This document shows, piece after piece, positions 1 to 12,379 of a stretch of 64,000 bases of DNA. Made by a program: the position numbers and the translations under genes. The stretch covers positions 14,630,497 through 14,694,496 of the forward strand of contig NC_081182.1 in assembly GCF_029867415.1 (NCBI RefSeq), given 5' to 3'. Every line of letters begins with the position of its first letter. Within the stretch, counting starts at the first letter, position 1. The stretch comes from Vicia villosa (lineage: Eukaryota > Streptophyta > Magnoliopsida > Fabales > Fabaceae). The notes below the pieces were generated by a model. The model was not told where the DNA came from, searched no databases, and saw only the letters and a program-made list of their open reading frames with translations.

Positions 1-328
1 TCAGAGCCATATAGGCTAAAATAATGTATCAGAGCAAATAGAATTTTGTCAGAACAAATAGACAAATATGGATCAAATTCTATTATCAGTGCTTCTGATT
101 TCTGAAGCTTGATAGCACTCAGCTTGCTTCAGTTTCCATGAGCTTATTCTTTTTACAGAATAACCCTTCTTATGGTTTTGCTTCTTGTGTTTGCTTTGAA
201 GATTCTCTTCACTGCTTTATACCTGCAAAACACTTAAACCATATAGAACTTGCAGTTCTTGTTAGTAAATGTGTGGGAGATTTACCCAGCAACTGATAGA
301 TTAATCAAATCATTTATCATCATTTATC

Positions 329-343
329 TTCTCCCCCTTTTTG
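329..343 (-). other. Candidate polypurine tract of the copia element
   Basis: The minus strand reads AAAAAGGGGGAGAA here, the usual copia plus-strand primer type. The LTR start seen at 18,699 (TGTTAGAAC) does not recur in the 330 bp beyond it, so either the LTR begins outside the window after a long 3' spacer or this purine tract is an internal one. Confidence 0.5.
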
Positions 344-560
344 TCATAACATCAAAAAGAATATTTCAAAAGATTCAGAACGACAAATAAAATCACTGGA
401 ATGTAAAAACAAAGAAACTTTTCATTGATAATCAAAAGATATTACATGAGAAGATGTTTAACAAGCAGATGCAAAAAGGAAAGAAAACTACTAAGACCAA
501 AACCTAGGACCCTAGCTAAGACAAAATCTGTGCCAGCATGCCATGAAGGAGTGAAACGCA

Positions 561-956
561 TCACTGACTGCTTCTTGGGCTTCCAGGCGAGGGGTTAGGG
601 AGACTTGGTTCTGATGCAGATCTTCCACAATCTTTATCAGAGACAGCATTCTCAGCAGGTGAAGATGAGGAGATTTCTTTGGAATGGGTTGAGGGAGAGG
701 AAAGGTTAGATGAGGAGGAAGTTGAGTCTTGAAGGTAGAAAGATGAGGAAGAAGATGGAGATGATGGAGGGCTTTCACCAGGGGGATGAAACACACGTCT
801 AGAATAGTTTCCAGATAACATTGCTTCGAATGGATTCACCTTGAGAGGATCATAGGTGATTTTTATCTTTTTGGGTTTGGAAGGAGATGTTTCAACAGCT
901 TTTCTCTTGTTGTTTTGATCATTTTCATGATTTCCTGGGCTTGATGAAGAGTTCAT
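561..956 (-). CDS. Downstream extra ORF of the SIRE-like element (envelope-like position), probably truncated
   Basis: This frame of 131 codons starts MNSSSSPGNHENDQ, has a basic stretch near residues 17-34 (KRKAVETSPSKPKKIKI) that resembles a nuclear localisation signal, and is then very rich in serine and proline. It lies after pol on the same strand, where SIRE/Maximus elements carry a third frame often called env-like. No signal peptide or membrane segment is visible in what remains, and the frame is far shorter than the several hundred codons typical of that position, so it looks truncated. Its function is unknown; the assignment rests on position and composition. Confidence 0.5.
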   Translation of the reverse strand: MNSSSSPGNHENDQNNKRKAVETSPSKPKKIKITYDPLKVNPFEAMLSGNYSRRVFHPPGESPPSSPSSSSSFYLQDSTSSSSNLSSPSTHSKEISSSSPAENAVSDKDCGRSASEPSLPNPSPGSPRSSQ

Positions 957-1418
957 GATGGATTTGCAGATAATGAACAGCTAGGGTTTGATATGAATGC
1001 AAAAGGATAGGGAAGGAAAACAAGGACAAAGTGTAGTAGAGAAAATATAAGAGGGAAAGAGAAGCGTTTGAAGAGTATTTAAAAGAAAATAAAATGAAAC
1101 GAATGATGAATAGCATTTAATGTTACGTGACATGAGGAGAGATAATAAAGACAAATGAGGTGACTAGCACAGTTACCTATGGTCGGCGTCCCTTCAACTG
1201 CACGCACGCTTATCCATGAATAGTAACGACAGGTTTACCATCCCGAGATAAAACGTTACAGCTGTTTTGCTTTAAAAGAGGTTCTGAATCAACTTAGACA
1301 ATGAAACGTTAGTAATAACCGAATCATAATTTCTAAAAGATTTCAATCAGAACTTCTGATTTAAAAAAAAATCACATTCATTTCAGAAGATACTCATACG
1401 TAAGAACTTCTCATCTTC

Positions 1419-2774
1419 TCATTCTGGGCATAAATCCATACTGATGTTCTTCAGAATGAACTTAAACCTATCTTCAGCCAGGGGTTTTGTAAAGATATCA
1501 GCCCATTGATGGTCTGTATCCACAAAGTTTAAAGATATAACACCCTTCTGAACATAGTCCCTTATGAAATGATGTTTAATCTCAATATGTTTAGCCTTTG
1601 AATGAAGAATAGGATTCTTAGATAAACATATAGCAGAAGTATTATCACAGAATATAGGAATGTTACTCTCATATATCTGATAATCTTCTAACTGACTCTT
1701 CATCCAGAGCATCTGTGTACTACAACCAGCAGCAGCGACATATTCTGTTTCTGTTGTTGATAGAGCAATAGTTGCTTGCTTCTTGCTATACCAAGAGATC
1801 AAATGACTTCCAAGAAATTGGCAACTTCCTGAAGTACTTTTTCTTTCAATTCTGTCTCCAGCATAGTCAGCATCGCAGAATCCTACTAAGTTGTATTCTT
1901 TATATTTTCTGTAAACTAAGCCAACATTAGTAGTACCTTTCAGATACCTTAGAATTCTCTTAACAGCAGTTAAATGAGATTCTCTAGGATCTGATTGGAA
2001 TCTAGCACACAAACAAACACTGAACAGAATATCAGGTCTAGAAGCAGTCAAATATAGAAGAGATCCAATCATACCTCTGTATAACTTCTGATCTACCTTC
2101 TTACTTACCTCATCCTTACCTAGGATGCATGTTGGATGCATAGGAGTTTTAGCTTCTTTGCAGTCTAGAAGATTAAACTTCTTCAGAAGTTCCTTCACAT
2201 ACTTGGTTTGGTGAACATACGTTCCTTCTGATGTTTGATTTATTTGTATTCCAAGAAAATACTTGAGTTCTCCCATCATGCTCATTTCAAACTCAGCCTG
2301 CATAGACTTAGCAAACTCCTTTCCAAGTGTAGCATTAGATGTTCCAAAAATAATATCATCTACATATATTTGACAAATTAAAATATCCCTTTTAAAGGTT
2401 TTACAAAAGAGAGTAGTGTCCACTTTTCCTCTAGTGAAACCATTATCCAGAAGGAAAGAACTTAAGCGTTCATACCAAGCTCTGGGAGCCTGTTTCAATC
2501 CATACAATGATTTCTTTAATTTAAAAACATGATTAGGAGACAGAGAGTATTCAAAACCAGGAGGTTGATGGACATAAACTTCTTCATCTATATAACCATT
2601 TAAGAAGGCATTCTTAACATCCATCTGATAGAGAGTGATGTTATGTTGAGTGGCAAATGAAATTAATAGACGAATAGATTCTAACCTGGCCACTGGTGCA
2701 AAGGTTTCTGTATAGTCAATCCCTTCTTGCTGACTATAACCCTGAGCCACCAGTCTAGCTTTGTTCCTTACCAC
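1419..2774 (-). pseudogene. copia pol, C-terminal part: reverse transcriptase and RNase H
   Basis: The frame of about 451 codons holds the second half of the Ty1/copia polyprotein. It starts within the reverse transcriptase fingers ([19 protein letters not shown]), carries the catalytic YVDD box near residue 139, and continues into RNase H (FCDADYAGD, then RKSTSG) and the usual end with the ADIFTKPL motif. It would use element RNA as template to make cDNA in cytoplasmic particles. It is separated from the upstream protease/integrase frame by a one-base insertion near 2,793 that creates an immediate TGA, so the full polyprotein is not made. The displayed start is only the first usable codon after the break, not a real initiation site. 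Confidence 0.9.
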
Positions 2775-2784
2775 TTCACCTTTC

Positions 2785-4770
2785 TCAACTGAGCTTGTTT
2801 CTGAAGACCCATTTTGTACCGATTATATTGAATCCATCTGGTCTAGGAACAAGATCCCAAACATCATTCCTTGTAAACTGATTCAGTTCTTCTTGCATAG
2901 CAATTATCCAGTCTGGATCTTCTAGAGCATGATCAACAGAAGTTGGCTCGATCAAAGATACAAGACCTAATTGACAGTCTGCATTGTTCTTAAGGAATGC
3001 TCTTGTTCTGATTGGATCATCCTTCTTTCCAAGAATGACATCTTCTGAATGACCAGAGATGAGTCTGGATGATCTTCTGACAGATGGTTCTTCAGAAATG
3101 CTTAGATTCTCCAGAGAAGCTGATACTTGATCTTCAGATTCTTTGCTTCTGAGAAGCTCTGCTTCTGATGCGTTGCTTCTTGGCTCAGCAACTTCTGATA
3201 TATCAATATCCCAATCTGCAAAATTATCAAACTGCTTTGGTTTTTCAGAACCAAGCTTATCATCAAACCTGATATTGATTGATTCTTCTACAATCAATGT
3301 TTCAGTATTGTATACTCTGTAGCCTTTTGAGCGTTCAGAATATCCAAGAAGGAAACATTTTTGTGCTTTGGAATCAAACTTACCAAGATGATCTTTAGTG
3401 TTCAGAATAAAGCATACACATCCAAAAGGATGGAAATATGAAATGTTGGGTTTTCTATTCTTCCACAATTCATAAGGAGTCTTATTTAGAATAGGTCTGA
3501 TAGAGATTCTATTCTGAATATAGCATGCAGTGTTTATTGCTTCTGCCCAGAAATGCTTAGCCATATTGGTTTCATTGATCATGGTTCTGGCCATTTCTTG
3601 CAGAGTCCTATTCTTTCGTTCTACAACCCCATTTTGCTGTGGAGTTCTAGGACAAGAGAAATCATGGGCAATACCATTTTCTTTGAAGAATTCTTCAAAG
3701 GATCTGTTCTCAAATTCACCACCATGATCACTTCTAACCTTTATGATTTTACACTCTTTTTCAGATTGAATCTGAATGCAGAAATCAAAGAACACTGAAT
3801 GAGTCTCATCCTTGTGTTTCAAGAATTTTACCCAAGTCCAGCGGCTATAATCATCTACGATGACTAATCCATATTTCTTCCCTCTGACAGATGTTGTTTT
3901 GACTGGGCCAAACAGATCAATGTGCAAGAGTTCTAATGGCCTTGAGGTAGAAACAACATTCTTGGACTTGAATGCAGGTTTGGAGAACTTGCCCTTCTGA
4001 CATGCTTCACAAAGAGCATCCGATTTGAATTTCAGATTAGGGAGTCCTCTGACCAGATTCAGTTTGTTAATCTGAGAAATCTTTCTCAAACTAGCATGAC
4101 CTAAACTTCTGTGCCAGACCCACTGCTCTTCAGAAACAGACATAAGACAAGTCACCACCTTCTGACTCATAAGATCTTGCAGATTTGTCTTATAAATGTT
4201 GTTCTTCCTCTTGCCTGTAAATAGGATTGAGCCATCCTTCTGATTTACAGCCTTGCAAGACTCTTGATTAAAGATTATATCATAACCATTGTCACTCAAT
4301 TGACTGATAGATAAGAGGTTATGTGTTAATCCTTCTACAGGAAGTACATTAGAAATGGAAGGAGAGTTACCAGACTTTATAGTTCCAGAGCCAATTATCT
4401 TGCCCTTCTGATCTCCTCCAAACTTGACTTCTCCTCCAGACTTAAGCACCAGGTCTTGGAACATAGACCTTCTTCCTGTCATGTGTCGTGAGCATCCAGA
4501 GTCCAGGTACCATGACATGTTGTGCTTTGTCCTTTTTGCAGTCAAGGATATCTCTTCAGAATCTGATTCTGATGTAGATTCTGATCCGTCATCTTCTGTC
4601 GCCATCAGCGCACAGTTGGCCTGCTCATCTTCAGAGTTTGAATCATCTTCTGACTCATCCCAGGTTGCCATAAGACCTTTCTTCTTATGAAACTTCTTCT
4701 TGGGATTTTCCTTCTGAAGATTTGGACATTCATTCTTGAAGTGTCCAGGCTCATTGCATTCATAGCACAT
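2785..4770 (-). pseudogene. copia gag end and pol N-terminal part: zinc knuckle, protease, integrase, start of RT
   Basis: The frame of 661 codons opens with a CX2CX4HX4C zinc knuckle (CYECNEPGHFKNEC, residues 2-15), which normally closes gag. It is followed by an aspartic protease active site (DSGCSRHMTG), the integrase zinc region (HRSLGHASL and CEACQKGK), the integrase core with acidic residues in HIDLFGP, RSDHGGEFEN and the glutamate of NGVVERKNR, an integrase C-terminal acidic linker, and the beginning of reverse transcriptase ([22 protein letters not shown]). It ends at the TGA caused by the shift near 2,793. In an intact element it would continue from gag without a break. Confidence 0.92.
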
Positions 4771-5654
4771 GACCTTCTTCTTGTCAAATCTTCTGTCATC
4801 AGAAGATTCTCCATGTTCAAATTTCTTTGAACTTCTGAAGCCTCTGAACTTCCTTTGCTTGGTCTTCCAGATTCTGATTCTTCAGGATCTTCTTCTCTAG
4901 CCTGAAAAGCGTTAGTGCATTTCTTGATATTGGATTTTAATGCAATAGACTTACCTTTCTTTTGAGGCTCATTTGCGTCCAGCTCTATTTCATGGCTTCT
5001 CAAGGCACTGATAAGCTCTTCCAGAGAAACTTCATTCAGATTCTTTGCAATCTTGAATGCAGTCACCATAGGACCCCATCTTCTGGGTAAGCTTCTGATG
5101 ATCTTCTTTACGTGATCAGCCTTGGTGTATCCCTTGTCAAGAACTCTCAATCCAGCAGTAAGAGTTTGAAATCTTGAAAACATCTTTTCAATGTCTTCAT
5201 CATCCTCCATCTTGAAGGCTTCATACTTCTGGATTAAAGCTAGAGCTTTAGTCTCCTTGACTTGAGCATTTCCTTCATGAGTCATTTTCAAGGACTCATA
5301 TATGTCATAGGCCGTTTCCCTGTTAGATATCTTCTCATACTCAGCATGAGAGATAGCATTCAGCAAAACAGTTCTGCATTTATGATGATTCCTGAAAAGC
5401 TTTTTCTGATCATCATTCATTTCTTGCCTTGTCAGCTTTACGCCTCTGGCATTTACTGGATGTTTGTAACCATCCATCAGAAGATCCCATAGATCACCAT
5501 CTAGACCAAGAAAGTAACTTTCCAGTTTATCTTTCCAGTATTCAAAGTTTTCACCATCAAATACCGGCGGTCTAGTATAACCATTGTTACCGTTGTATTG
5601 CTCAGCAGAGCCAGATGTAGATGCAGGTGTAGACTTTTCACTTTCATCAACCAT
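4605..5654 (-). pseudogene. copia gag, frameshifted near its end
   Basis: The start MVDESEKSTPAST at 5,654 and the following PPVFDGENFEYWKDKLESYF and RETAYDIYESLK motifs are typical of plant copia capsid (UBN2-type gag) proteins, which assemble the cytoplasmic particle. The frame stays gag-like for about 265 codons to near 4,855. A one-base shift in the stretch before the zinc knuckle then throws it out of frame, and the last 80 or so codons overlap the correct frame of the next block (2,785-4,770). The 5' leader between primer site and this start codon is interrupted by the gypsy insertion, whose junction lies only 8 bp upstream at 5,663. Confidence 0.88.
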
Positions 5655-5662
5655 CTTTTACT

Positions 5663-5753
5663 AAAGCAAACAATAAGCAATAACATAAACACACAGATAA
5701 ACAAAATAGGCTAAACCCACTTAAGAAAGTCCCCAGCAGAGTCGCCACTTTTC
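5663..5753 (-). repeat. Displaced second copy of gypsy primer site and leader start, outside the 3' LTR
   Basis: These 91 bp match 13,984-14,074, the sequence just inside the 5' LTR, including the primer site at 5,730-5,748. A normal insertion would go straight from LTR to host DNA. The junction with copia leader falls at about 5,662/5,663 in a run of T on the minus strand (GCTTT joined to TTTAG-like sequence), consistent with microhomology-based deletion. Confidence 0.85.
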
Positions 5754-8700
5754 TGTAGCGGCGGAAAATTTGAGTTTAAGTCATTGGTTAACTTAAATCG
5801 TTAAAAAGCAAGAGTCGCCACCGAACTTTTTTAATTCCAAAAGAGGAAAGGGAAAAAACTCGAAAAAAAACCACAAAGAGAAATTTGGGTACGGGGGTTG
5901 GTTATGTAAGGGGAAGGTGTTAGCACCCCTCACATCTGTGGTACTCCACAGGAACCTTTTGAAAATCTGTGTTTATGTTAAAACCATTTTTTGTTTGCTA
6001 AAAGAAAAAATGAGAAAAGAAATATATACAAAAGAAAAAGGTTATTTACAAAAGTTTGCTCGGCAAGACGTTGTGTCTTGTGCCTACATACCTCCTCAGT
6101 GCAATGGAGAAGTCAGAGCATTTGTAGTTCTGCTCAAAAGTTTTAAAAAAGAGATTTTATTGAAAACGGTTTTAAAAGAGAAAGAGTGCAAGTGCACAAA
6201 AGCGTTTTAAAGATCACATGACAAAAGTCGAGGTTTTATTATGAAAAGGAGTTTTGAAAACAGGTCGATGGCGGTGCGCAAGGCACTCGACTTACAAAGA
6301 GTTAGTTGGGAGCTTGGTATATGGACCAAGTAATGCGGGGGTGAAGATTTTATTTAAAAAGAAGAGATGGAAGAAGTAAATGGAAACACATAAGCTCATA
6401 CAGGTAAAATCCATACAAACAAGCATACAAGTTCAAGCATAAAGGGATGAACGTGAAAGAGGTAAAATAAGAGTGTACGTGCAAGTGTGCATGTGTAAGT
6501 ACGGTTGATGGCGATGCGTGAAGTGCGATCGACTTATGGTAGAAAACGGCTAAGATCCTAATTTTATTTTGAAAAACGGTTAAAAGCATGCAAGCAAAAA
6601 TATGATAAAGCGATAAAGGAAAACAGTAAAATTATTACAAGGCCTCGGGGATGGGGATTACACACTTAAACGAATGGGGATGAAAATTAACTACTAATTA
6701 TTACAACCCAATTGAAAATTAAAGCAAAGATAAAAGAATAATATGTACAAAATTAAAATGAAATATTTAATGTCCACAATAAAGTCCAACGCCTCAATGA
6801 TAGTAGTACCTCACAAAAATCAAGCAAATGTTAGCAACGGGTATATATATAGTGATGCATGAATAAATGACAAAAATATACTAACAAACATTAATCAAAA
6901 TTAACTAAAGAAAAACATAGAAATAAGCATATTAAAAGGAATTTAAAATAAACAACATATTTTTGTGTTTTTTAATATGAGAAATTAAACTAACATATTT
7001 TTGGTATTTTTATGAAAATGCAATCTAATATTCTAATGCTTTTATATTTTATCAAAAAAAACAGAAACAAACGAGCAATTGCACTAAAATTAAAAAAAAC
7101 AGACAGTAAAAGGGGGTGCCTTGGAGAAATGGGCGCTGGGCTTTAGAGATTTAAACAGTAGGCCCAAAGTCACAAGGATAGTGAAGATCACAATAGGGTG
7201 CAGCATGAAATGGGTGATGTGAAGAGCAAACCGAGTTGGGTTTTCTAACATTAAGCCCAAAATCAAATTAACACACACAAAGAAACCCTAAGGATTAAAA
7301 CTATCGGCCTCCCTCTTTCTTTCCCAGCCTCACGTCTCTCACTCTGTTTCTAATTCTCTCTCAAAAATTCTCACAACAATAGCATAGCAACAGTAATAAC
7401 AACAAATAACCTCTCATTCAAACTCTCATTCCTCCAAAACTCTCTTCTCAGATCGATTCAAGTTAAAAGCAACGACAAAAGTTATCAACACAATTAGTTC
7501 AGTCATGGCAAAGATTAACATAGGCGACAACAACAATGGAACTCTCACAGATTCTAATTCTCAAATCAAACATCATCTCCCACCATAACTCTCTCACTCG
7601 GTTCTTTCTCTCTTTCTCGATTCATCACACAAATCAATACAAAGATTAAACAACAACAACATCTCTCAAAATCATGTTATATCAACCTAATTCAAGAATC
7701 AAACAAAACATGGAAAGGGGAAATTTAACGGTGATACAAATCAACGGAGACAACACGAAATGGGAATAATACCTTCGGAGATGTTCCTCCGGTGATGATC
7801 CTAAATGAGAAGTATGTTCGATTTACAAGCTACAACAGATTCTTCAAGAAATCAGTTCATCGCGAGTTACGGAAGTGTGCGTCGGAGTTGTGATTTGCAG
7901 ATTTGTGTTGATGTTGTTGCGAGCGGATTAGATCGGAGAGTGCCAACGCGTCGGATCTGCTGCTGTTGTTGTCTTGGATCCACTACGAGGTTGAGCGTGA
8001 AGCTGAGATGATGTTGCCGTTTCCGTTCTGAGCTGCCGCGTTGGTCTTTGAATCAAATCGTGTTAAAACAGTTGAAGGTGCAGAAGCTGTTAATGATTAC
8101 TGCTCTGAAGATGATGGGAATCGGTGATGGAGGTGGGTTTTATGGTGAAGGATGAGGACTGAGTTTTGTGTTCATATGAAGATGGTGTTTATTTAAGTTT
8201 TTCTGGTTTGATGAATGTTGCAGGTTTGGTTGTATGAGGATTATGAATGGAGAATCGGTTTTGATGAATTTTGGAGGAAGCGTGGTTTCATTTGAGCAGA
8301 GTTTCTTTGCTTTTTCTTCCTCCATTTTCAGTGTGGTGAATGGCTTGTTATATAGAGAGTGTGAGGTGAGGGTAGGATAGGAAATTGAGGGGAATTGGTG
8401 AGGAATGTCTGAAGAATTTTAGATCCACTTTTTCCGGAGTGAATCAAAACGCGTGAGGAGAAAATGGAGAGGTAGCAGAAAGTTTGTTTTGCATTTTTGT
8501 GGGAATTTCACGTGAAAGGTGGTGAGGAAATTGAAGATATTTTTCTCCTTTTTGTCTGTAGTGCAAGCTTTGGCAATCTGTTGAATTCACGAAGATACTG
8601 CTTTTGCTGAAAATAAATAACGTGACTTGCACACTCTTGGTCCCACTACTTTTGGCTTCATGACTATCTTCAAAATGGCTGAAAGAATATGGCTAAAAAA

Positions 8701-9093
8701 AAATAACATGGGCTAGCATCTTGAATCAACATGGCCCCTCTAATTGAATTGTAAAATGGACCTCCTTTTGATTGCACCTATTAAAAGAACAAAACAAAAT
8801 AAAAGTAATAATAATAAAAACACAAATAAAATTGTTTTAACATCTTAATAGAAGTTCAAAATAAATTGAACCAAAATTAAAATATTAAAATCATGCAATG
8901 GTTAGCCTATATAAAAACTATAAATTGTAAGATGATGTATGAAATGAATGTATTATATATTTTTTCGATTTTTTGAATGAGAATGATGCAAATGAGTACT
9001 ACATATAATTTTTTTTGGATTTTTGAGATAAAATAAGAATACTAAATGTAAATGATGTAGATAAAAAGTCGGGGCAAAATTTAGGGTACAACA
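5754..9093 (-). repeat. 3' LTR of the nested gypsy element
   Basis: This 3,340-bp terminal repeat is near-identical to 14,075-17,414. By eye two substitutions (8,695 against 17,017; 8,735 against 17,056) and two one-base homopolymer length changes were noticed. It starts with TGTTGTACCCTAAATTTTGC at 9,093 and ends in CTACA at 5,754 on the minus strand. The small open frames within it are repeated exactly in the other LTR and show no codon-like conservation beyond that, so they are not called as genes. Confidence 0.9.
8348..8356 (-). promoter_or_regulatory. TATA box in the gypsy 3' LTR
   Basis: The minus strand reads TCTATATAA after a CT-rich stretch, a good match to a plant TATA box. It would place the U3/R border roughly 30 bp downstream, near 8,320. 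Confidence 0.5.
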
Positions 9094-9106
9094 GATGCCC
9101 CTATTT
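9094..9106 (-). other. Polypurine tract of the nested gypsy element
   Basis: The minus strand reads AAATAGGGGCATC directly before the 3' LTR start TGTTGTACCC, the expected position and type for plus-strand priming in Ty3/gypsy elements. Confidence 0.8.
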
Positions 9107-9609
9107 AATTATCTTTAGCCAAGTAACTTGAATGACTTAGTCATCAAGATATCAGGCAGAAGGTAATTAAATACTTAAAAAACCTGAATTTTGCCCCCTT
9201 GATGCAATGCTATGTTATGCCATGAATGCAGGGACTTTTTTTTTTGTTTTTTTGTATGATATGATATGAGACAGACTCGAATCTCTGTGGGGAATAAAGC
9301 GCCACGAGAGACAAACTATTGATGGAGAAACATGGTACACGACACAAGAACTCCGCAGGGGAATAAACAAAAGGAAAGAGTAATAGACTCGACTAAAAGA
9401 AACAGCTGGGGAAAAGATAAGCGTACCCAGGAATAAAACTGGACTTCGCAAGGGAAAGAGACAGTCAACAGAAGCTTTCAAGAGTAAAACATGAAAGGAA
9501 ATCTGGACAGAAGATCAACAGAGAAATTCAGAATGAAAGATCTCTGAAACCCACATCAAAAATCATTCAAGAGTAAAACGAGAATGAATTTGGAAAGGAA
9601 GATACACAA

Positions 9610-10135
9610 CAAAGGCAATCAAGATAAAACATGATCGGACTTCGAGGAGAGAATATATGAGGCATTCAAGATAAATCATGAATGGATAACGTTAAGGGCA
9701 ATCAAGATAAAACATGATTGGATAACATCCAGGACAATCAAGATAAAACATGATTGAATGGCATCAAAGGTAATCAAGAGTAAAACATGATTGAACTTTG
9801 AGAAGAATGTATCAGAGACGTTCAAAATAAAGCATGAACGAAGCAACATCAAATGATAATCAAGATAAAACATGATTGAAGGTAACTAAGATAAAGCATG
9901 GTCGAAAGCGGTCAGGATAAAGCATGATCGGAGGCAATCAAGATAAAACATGATTGAAGGGAACCAAGATAAACCATGGTGTAAGCGATCAGGATAAAGC
10001 ATGATCGGAGGCAATCAAGATAAAACATGATTGAAGGGAACCAAGATAAACCATGGTGTAAGCGATCAGGGTAAAGCATGATCGGAGACAATCAAGATAA
10101 AGCATGATTGAAGAGAACCAAGATAAAGCATGGTG
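9610..10135 (-). repeat. Imperfect tandem repeat array, unit near 20-45 bp, in the gypsy 3' untranslated region
   Basis: On the plus strand the phrase aatcaagataaaacatgatt recurs many times, alternating in the later part with gaaccaagataaagcatggt and gatcaggataaagcatgatc variants, so a compound unit of about 80 bp is repeated at least twice (for example 9,945-10,022 and 10,010-10,090). It lies between the gag remnant and the polypurine tract, a hypervariable zone in Tat/Ogre elements known to generate satellite-like arrays. Confidence 0.85.
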
Positions 10136-10136
10136 G

Positions 10137-10440
10137 AAATCTTTCAGGAATGGCACTGAAAGAAGGAAGAATCACAACACTCAGGAATGGCACTAAAGGT
10201 TGAGGTAAGAAATCACAATATCCAGGAACAGCACTGAATAAAGTGAGAAATATCTTTCAGGAATGGCACTGAAAGAAATAAGAATCACAACACTCAGGAA
10301 TGGCACTGAATGAGGTAAGGAATCACAATATCCAGGAACGACACTGAATAAAGTGAGAAACATCTTTCAGGAATGGCACTGAAAGAAAGAAGGAAAAGAC
10401 ATCTAGGAATAGCACTAGACGGAGAAGACAAACAAGTATT
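10137..10440 (-). repeat. Second tandem array, compound unit near 110 bp, in the gypsy interior
   Basis: The phrase tttcaggaatggcactgaaa recurs with spacers containing aagaatcacaacactcagg and atccaggaacagcactgaat. Two to two and a half copies of a roughly 110-bp compound unit run from about 10,137 to 10,440. The short motif caggaayrgcact appears in every subunit. Confidence 0.8.
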
Positions 10441-11689
10441 TGATTTGGATAGGTGCCAAGTAGGTTGGACTTTGATCTTAAGGTGAAAATGTTAATAGCA
10501 ATAGAACCTCGGAAAATGCAAATGAGCATGAAATTTGTTTCTATGCATGATGTCAATTTTTTATGCATGATGAATGATCAATGCAATGCAATTGTGTGTG
10601 ACAACTGATGGAGACTCTTTTGTGAGGCAAGATTGGGACTCTGATTCCTCAACACGGGAACTCTACCAACTCTGCTTGGGAAGAAGATGCTTAAACAAAC
10701 TTCTATTACACTGGTAATTATATCAAACTGATGATCCTTTTGGGAAGGACTGATAAACTGCTTGGGGATTGCTGAAGAAGATTGCCCCTGATTCACTAAT
10801 TATTGCAAGTTAACTGATCATGGCTTCAGTTGAACCGTACTGGGGATGAACTGATCATGGCTTCAATTCTTGAAATACGTGTTGGGATGGCTTGCCCCAG
10901 TATAAGTCTTAAAACGATATTCTGATCATCTGAACAACAGGATCTTGAAGTAACGTGCCCCTGATAGGATCACTGATCAAGTTTCTCGACTGTTTGAACT
11001 TCCTGAGTGTTTACTTGCAAATAAAATGTTCATTCAAGAATGGTAATTTTAATGCAATGCTCCAAACATATTTTTGAAATCAAAATCATTATTGGAATGA
11101 TGTTATTGATGTAAAGCAAATGGAATCACTGGTCAAAACACAAAGGTTAAGATAATCAAAGTGATGGATAAAGCAAACAAATGATATCAAAACAGATGAT
11201 TGGAAAATCTCATGGGAGTCAGGTTACGCAACCTTGTTGTAGTATGCTTTCAAACAAACCTTGCTTCAATTAGGTCTTTTAAAGGTTGTAACGTGGTCAG
11301 GTTCACGGTTTCAAAAACAAAGGATATAAGGCTCAAAATTTGATTGTACCCACCCATCTTCGTAATGATCTCCAGTCCTAACACTCAATTAATTCAACTT
11401 ATGCATTCAAGTTCCAAGAGACTTCTGGAATTGCACCTTTGATAATGATGATAGTTCACAAGCAAAGAGAACTCTAGAGATGGCAGTCACTTCTTCTTAT
11501 TGATAATCACAACATTGTGTTATTCAGGAATTTATTGACTTCTTTTTTTTCAACTTTTTCTTTTGATATCCCTAACTTTTGCCTGAACTGTTTATTTTTG
11601 AACTTACAGTCAGCGGGATGACCTTGTTTTTGCCTAAGTCACTTTTGGTCTTGACTTAGCAGGCTTTTCTTTGATTCTATTTTTTGATA

Positions 11690-11723
<34 letters not shown>

Positions 11724-12379
11724 AAAGATAGCAACCGCCTTGCTTAATGATTGATGAACCATCATTGGCTTTTGATTGACATCTCCAACATTTCTTTGAT
11801 GTGTGCGGAGGAACGCTTGCGATTGAAACCTTTGTTGAAAGGTGTACTGAATGATTCTCTTAAAATAGAATGCACAGCCAAATTAACTGAGAACTACCCT
11901 GCCCCAGGTTTAAAATGCGGGTTTTTTCGTACAGAAAGAAACTCCTACTTCGAAGGCTCAAAGGGGTTGACAAGGGATTAACTTCCTTATTTCTCCAGTG
12001 TTTGGGAATTGAAATAATGCCTGTACATCATCAACAAAGTTTTATTTGAAAGCATACAAATCAACAACTTGGGTATTTTGTTGTCATCATCCTCCCTCCA
12101 ATCTTTGCACAAAACACAAGTTTGATAGAGAAAGCAAATGGAAGAAAATTTTGTAAAAAAAGGCATAAACATAGTAGTAGATGTGAATGAATTCAAAATA
12201 TGCAATGCTCATTTCATTAAAGTTAACATTCAGGAACAAACAAAGATTGAAAGCAAAATATACAATGAAGGAAATGCAAACAGTAAAGAAACAAAGGCCT
12301 AGTGATTAATCAGCAACAAGGATGAGCTATCCTGTCTGAAACACTTGGCTTTAGGAGACCATCTGGCTTTGACTTGTCT
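10441..12379 (-). other. Non-coding gypsy interior, no pol
   Basis: This 1.9-kb stretch sits where an autonomous relative carries protease, reverse transcriptase, RNase H and integrase. No frame with those motifs is visible on either strand. It contains a run of about 30 T (11,692-11,722, plus strand) and otherwise unremarkable AT-rich sequence. Confidence 0.6.

Noticed and set aside
5917..8325. Set of small open frames in the gypsy LTR, repeated at 14,238-16,647
   Set aside because: Identical only because the two LTRs are near-identical; no homology, no consistent frame.
9610..10440. CRISPR-like appearance of regularly spaced repeats
   Set aside because: Units are variable, adjacent and without unique spacers, in a plant retrotransposon; they are ordinary tandem repeats.
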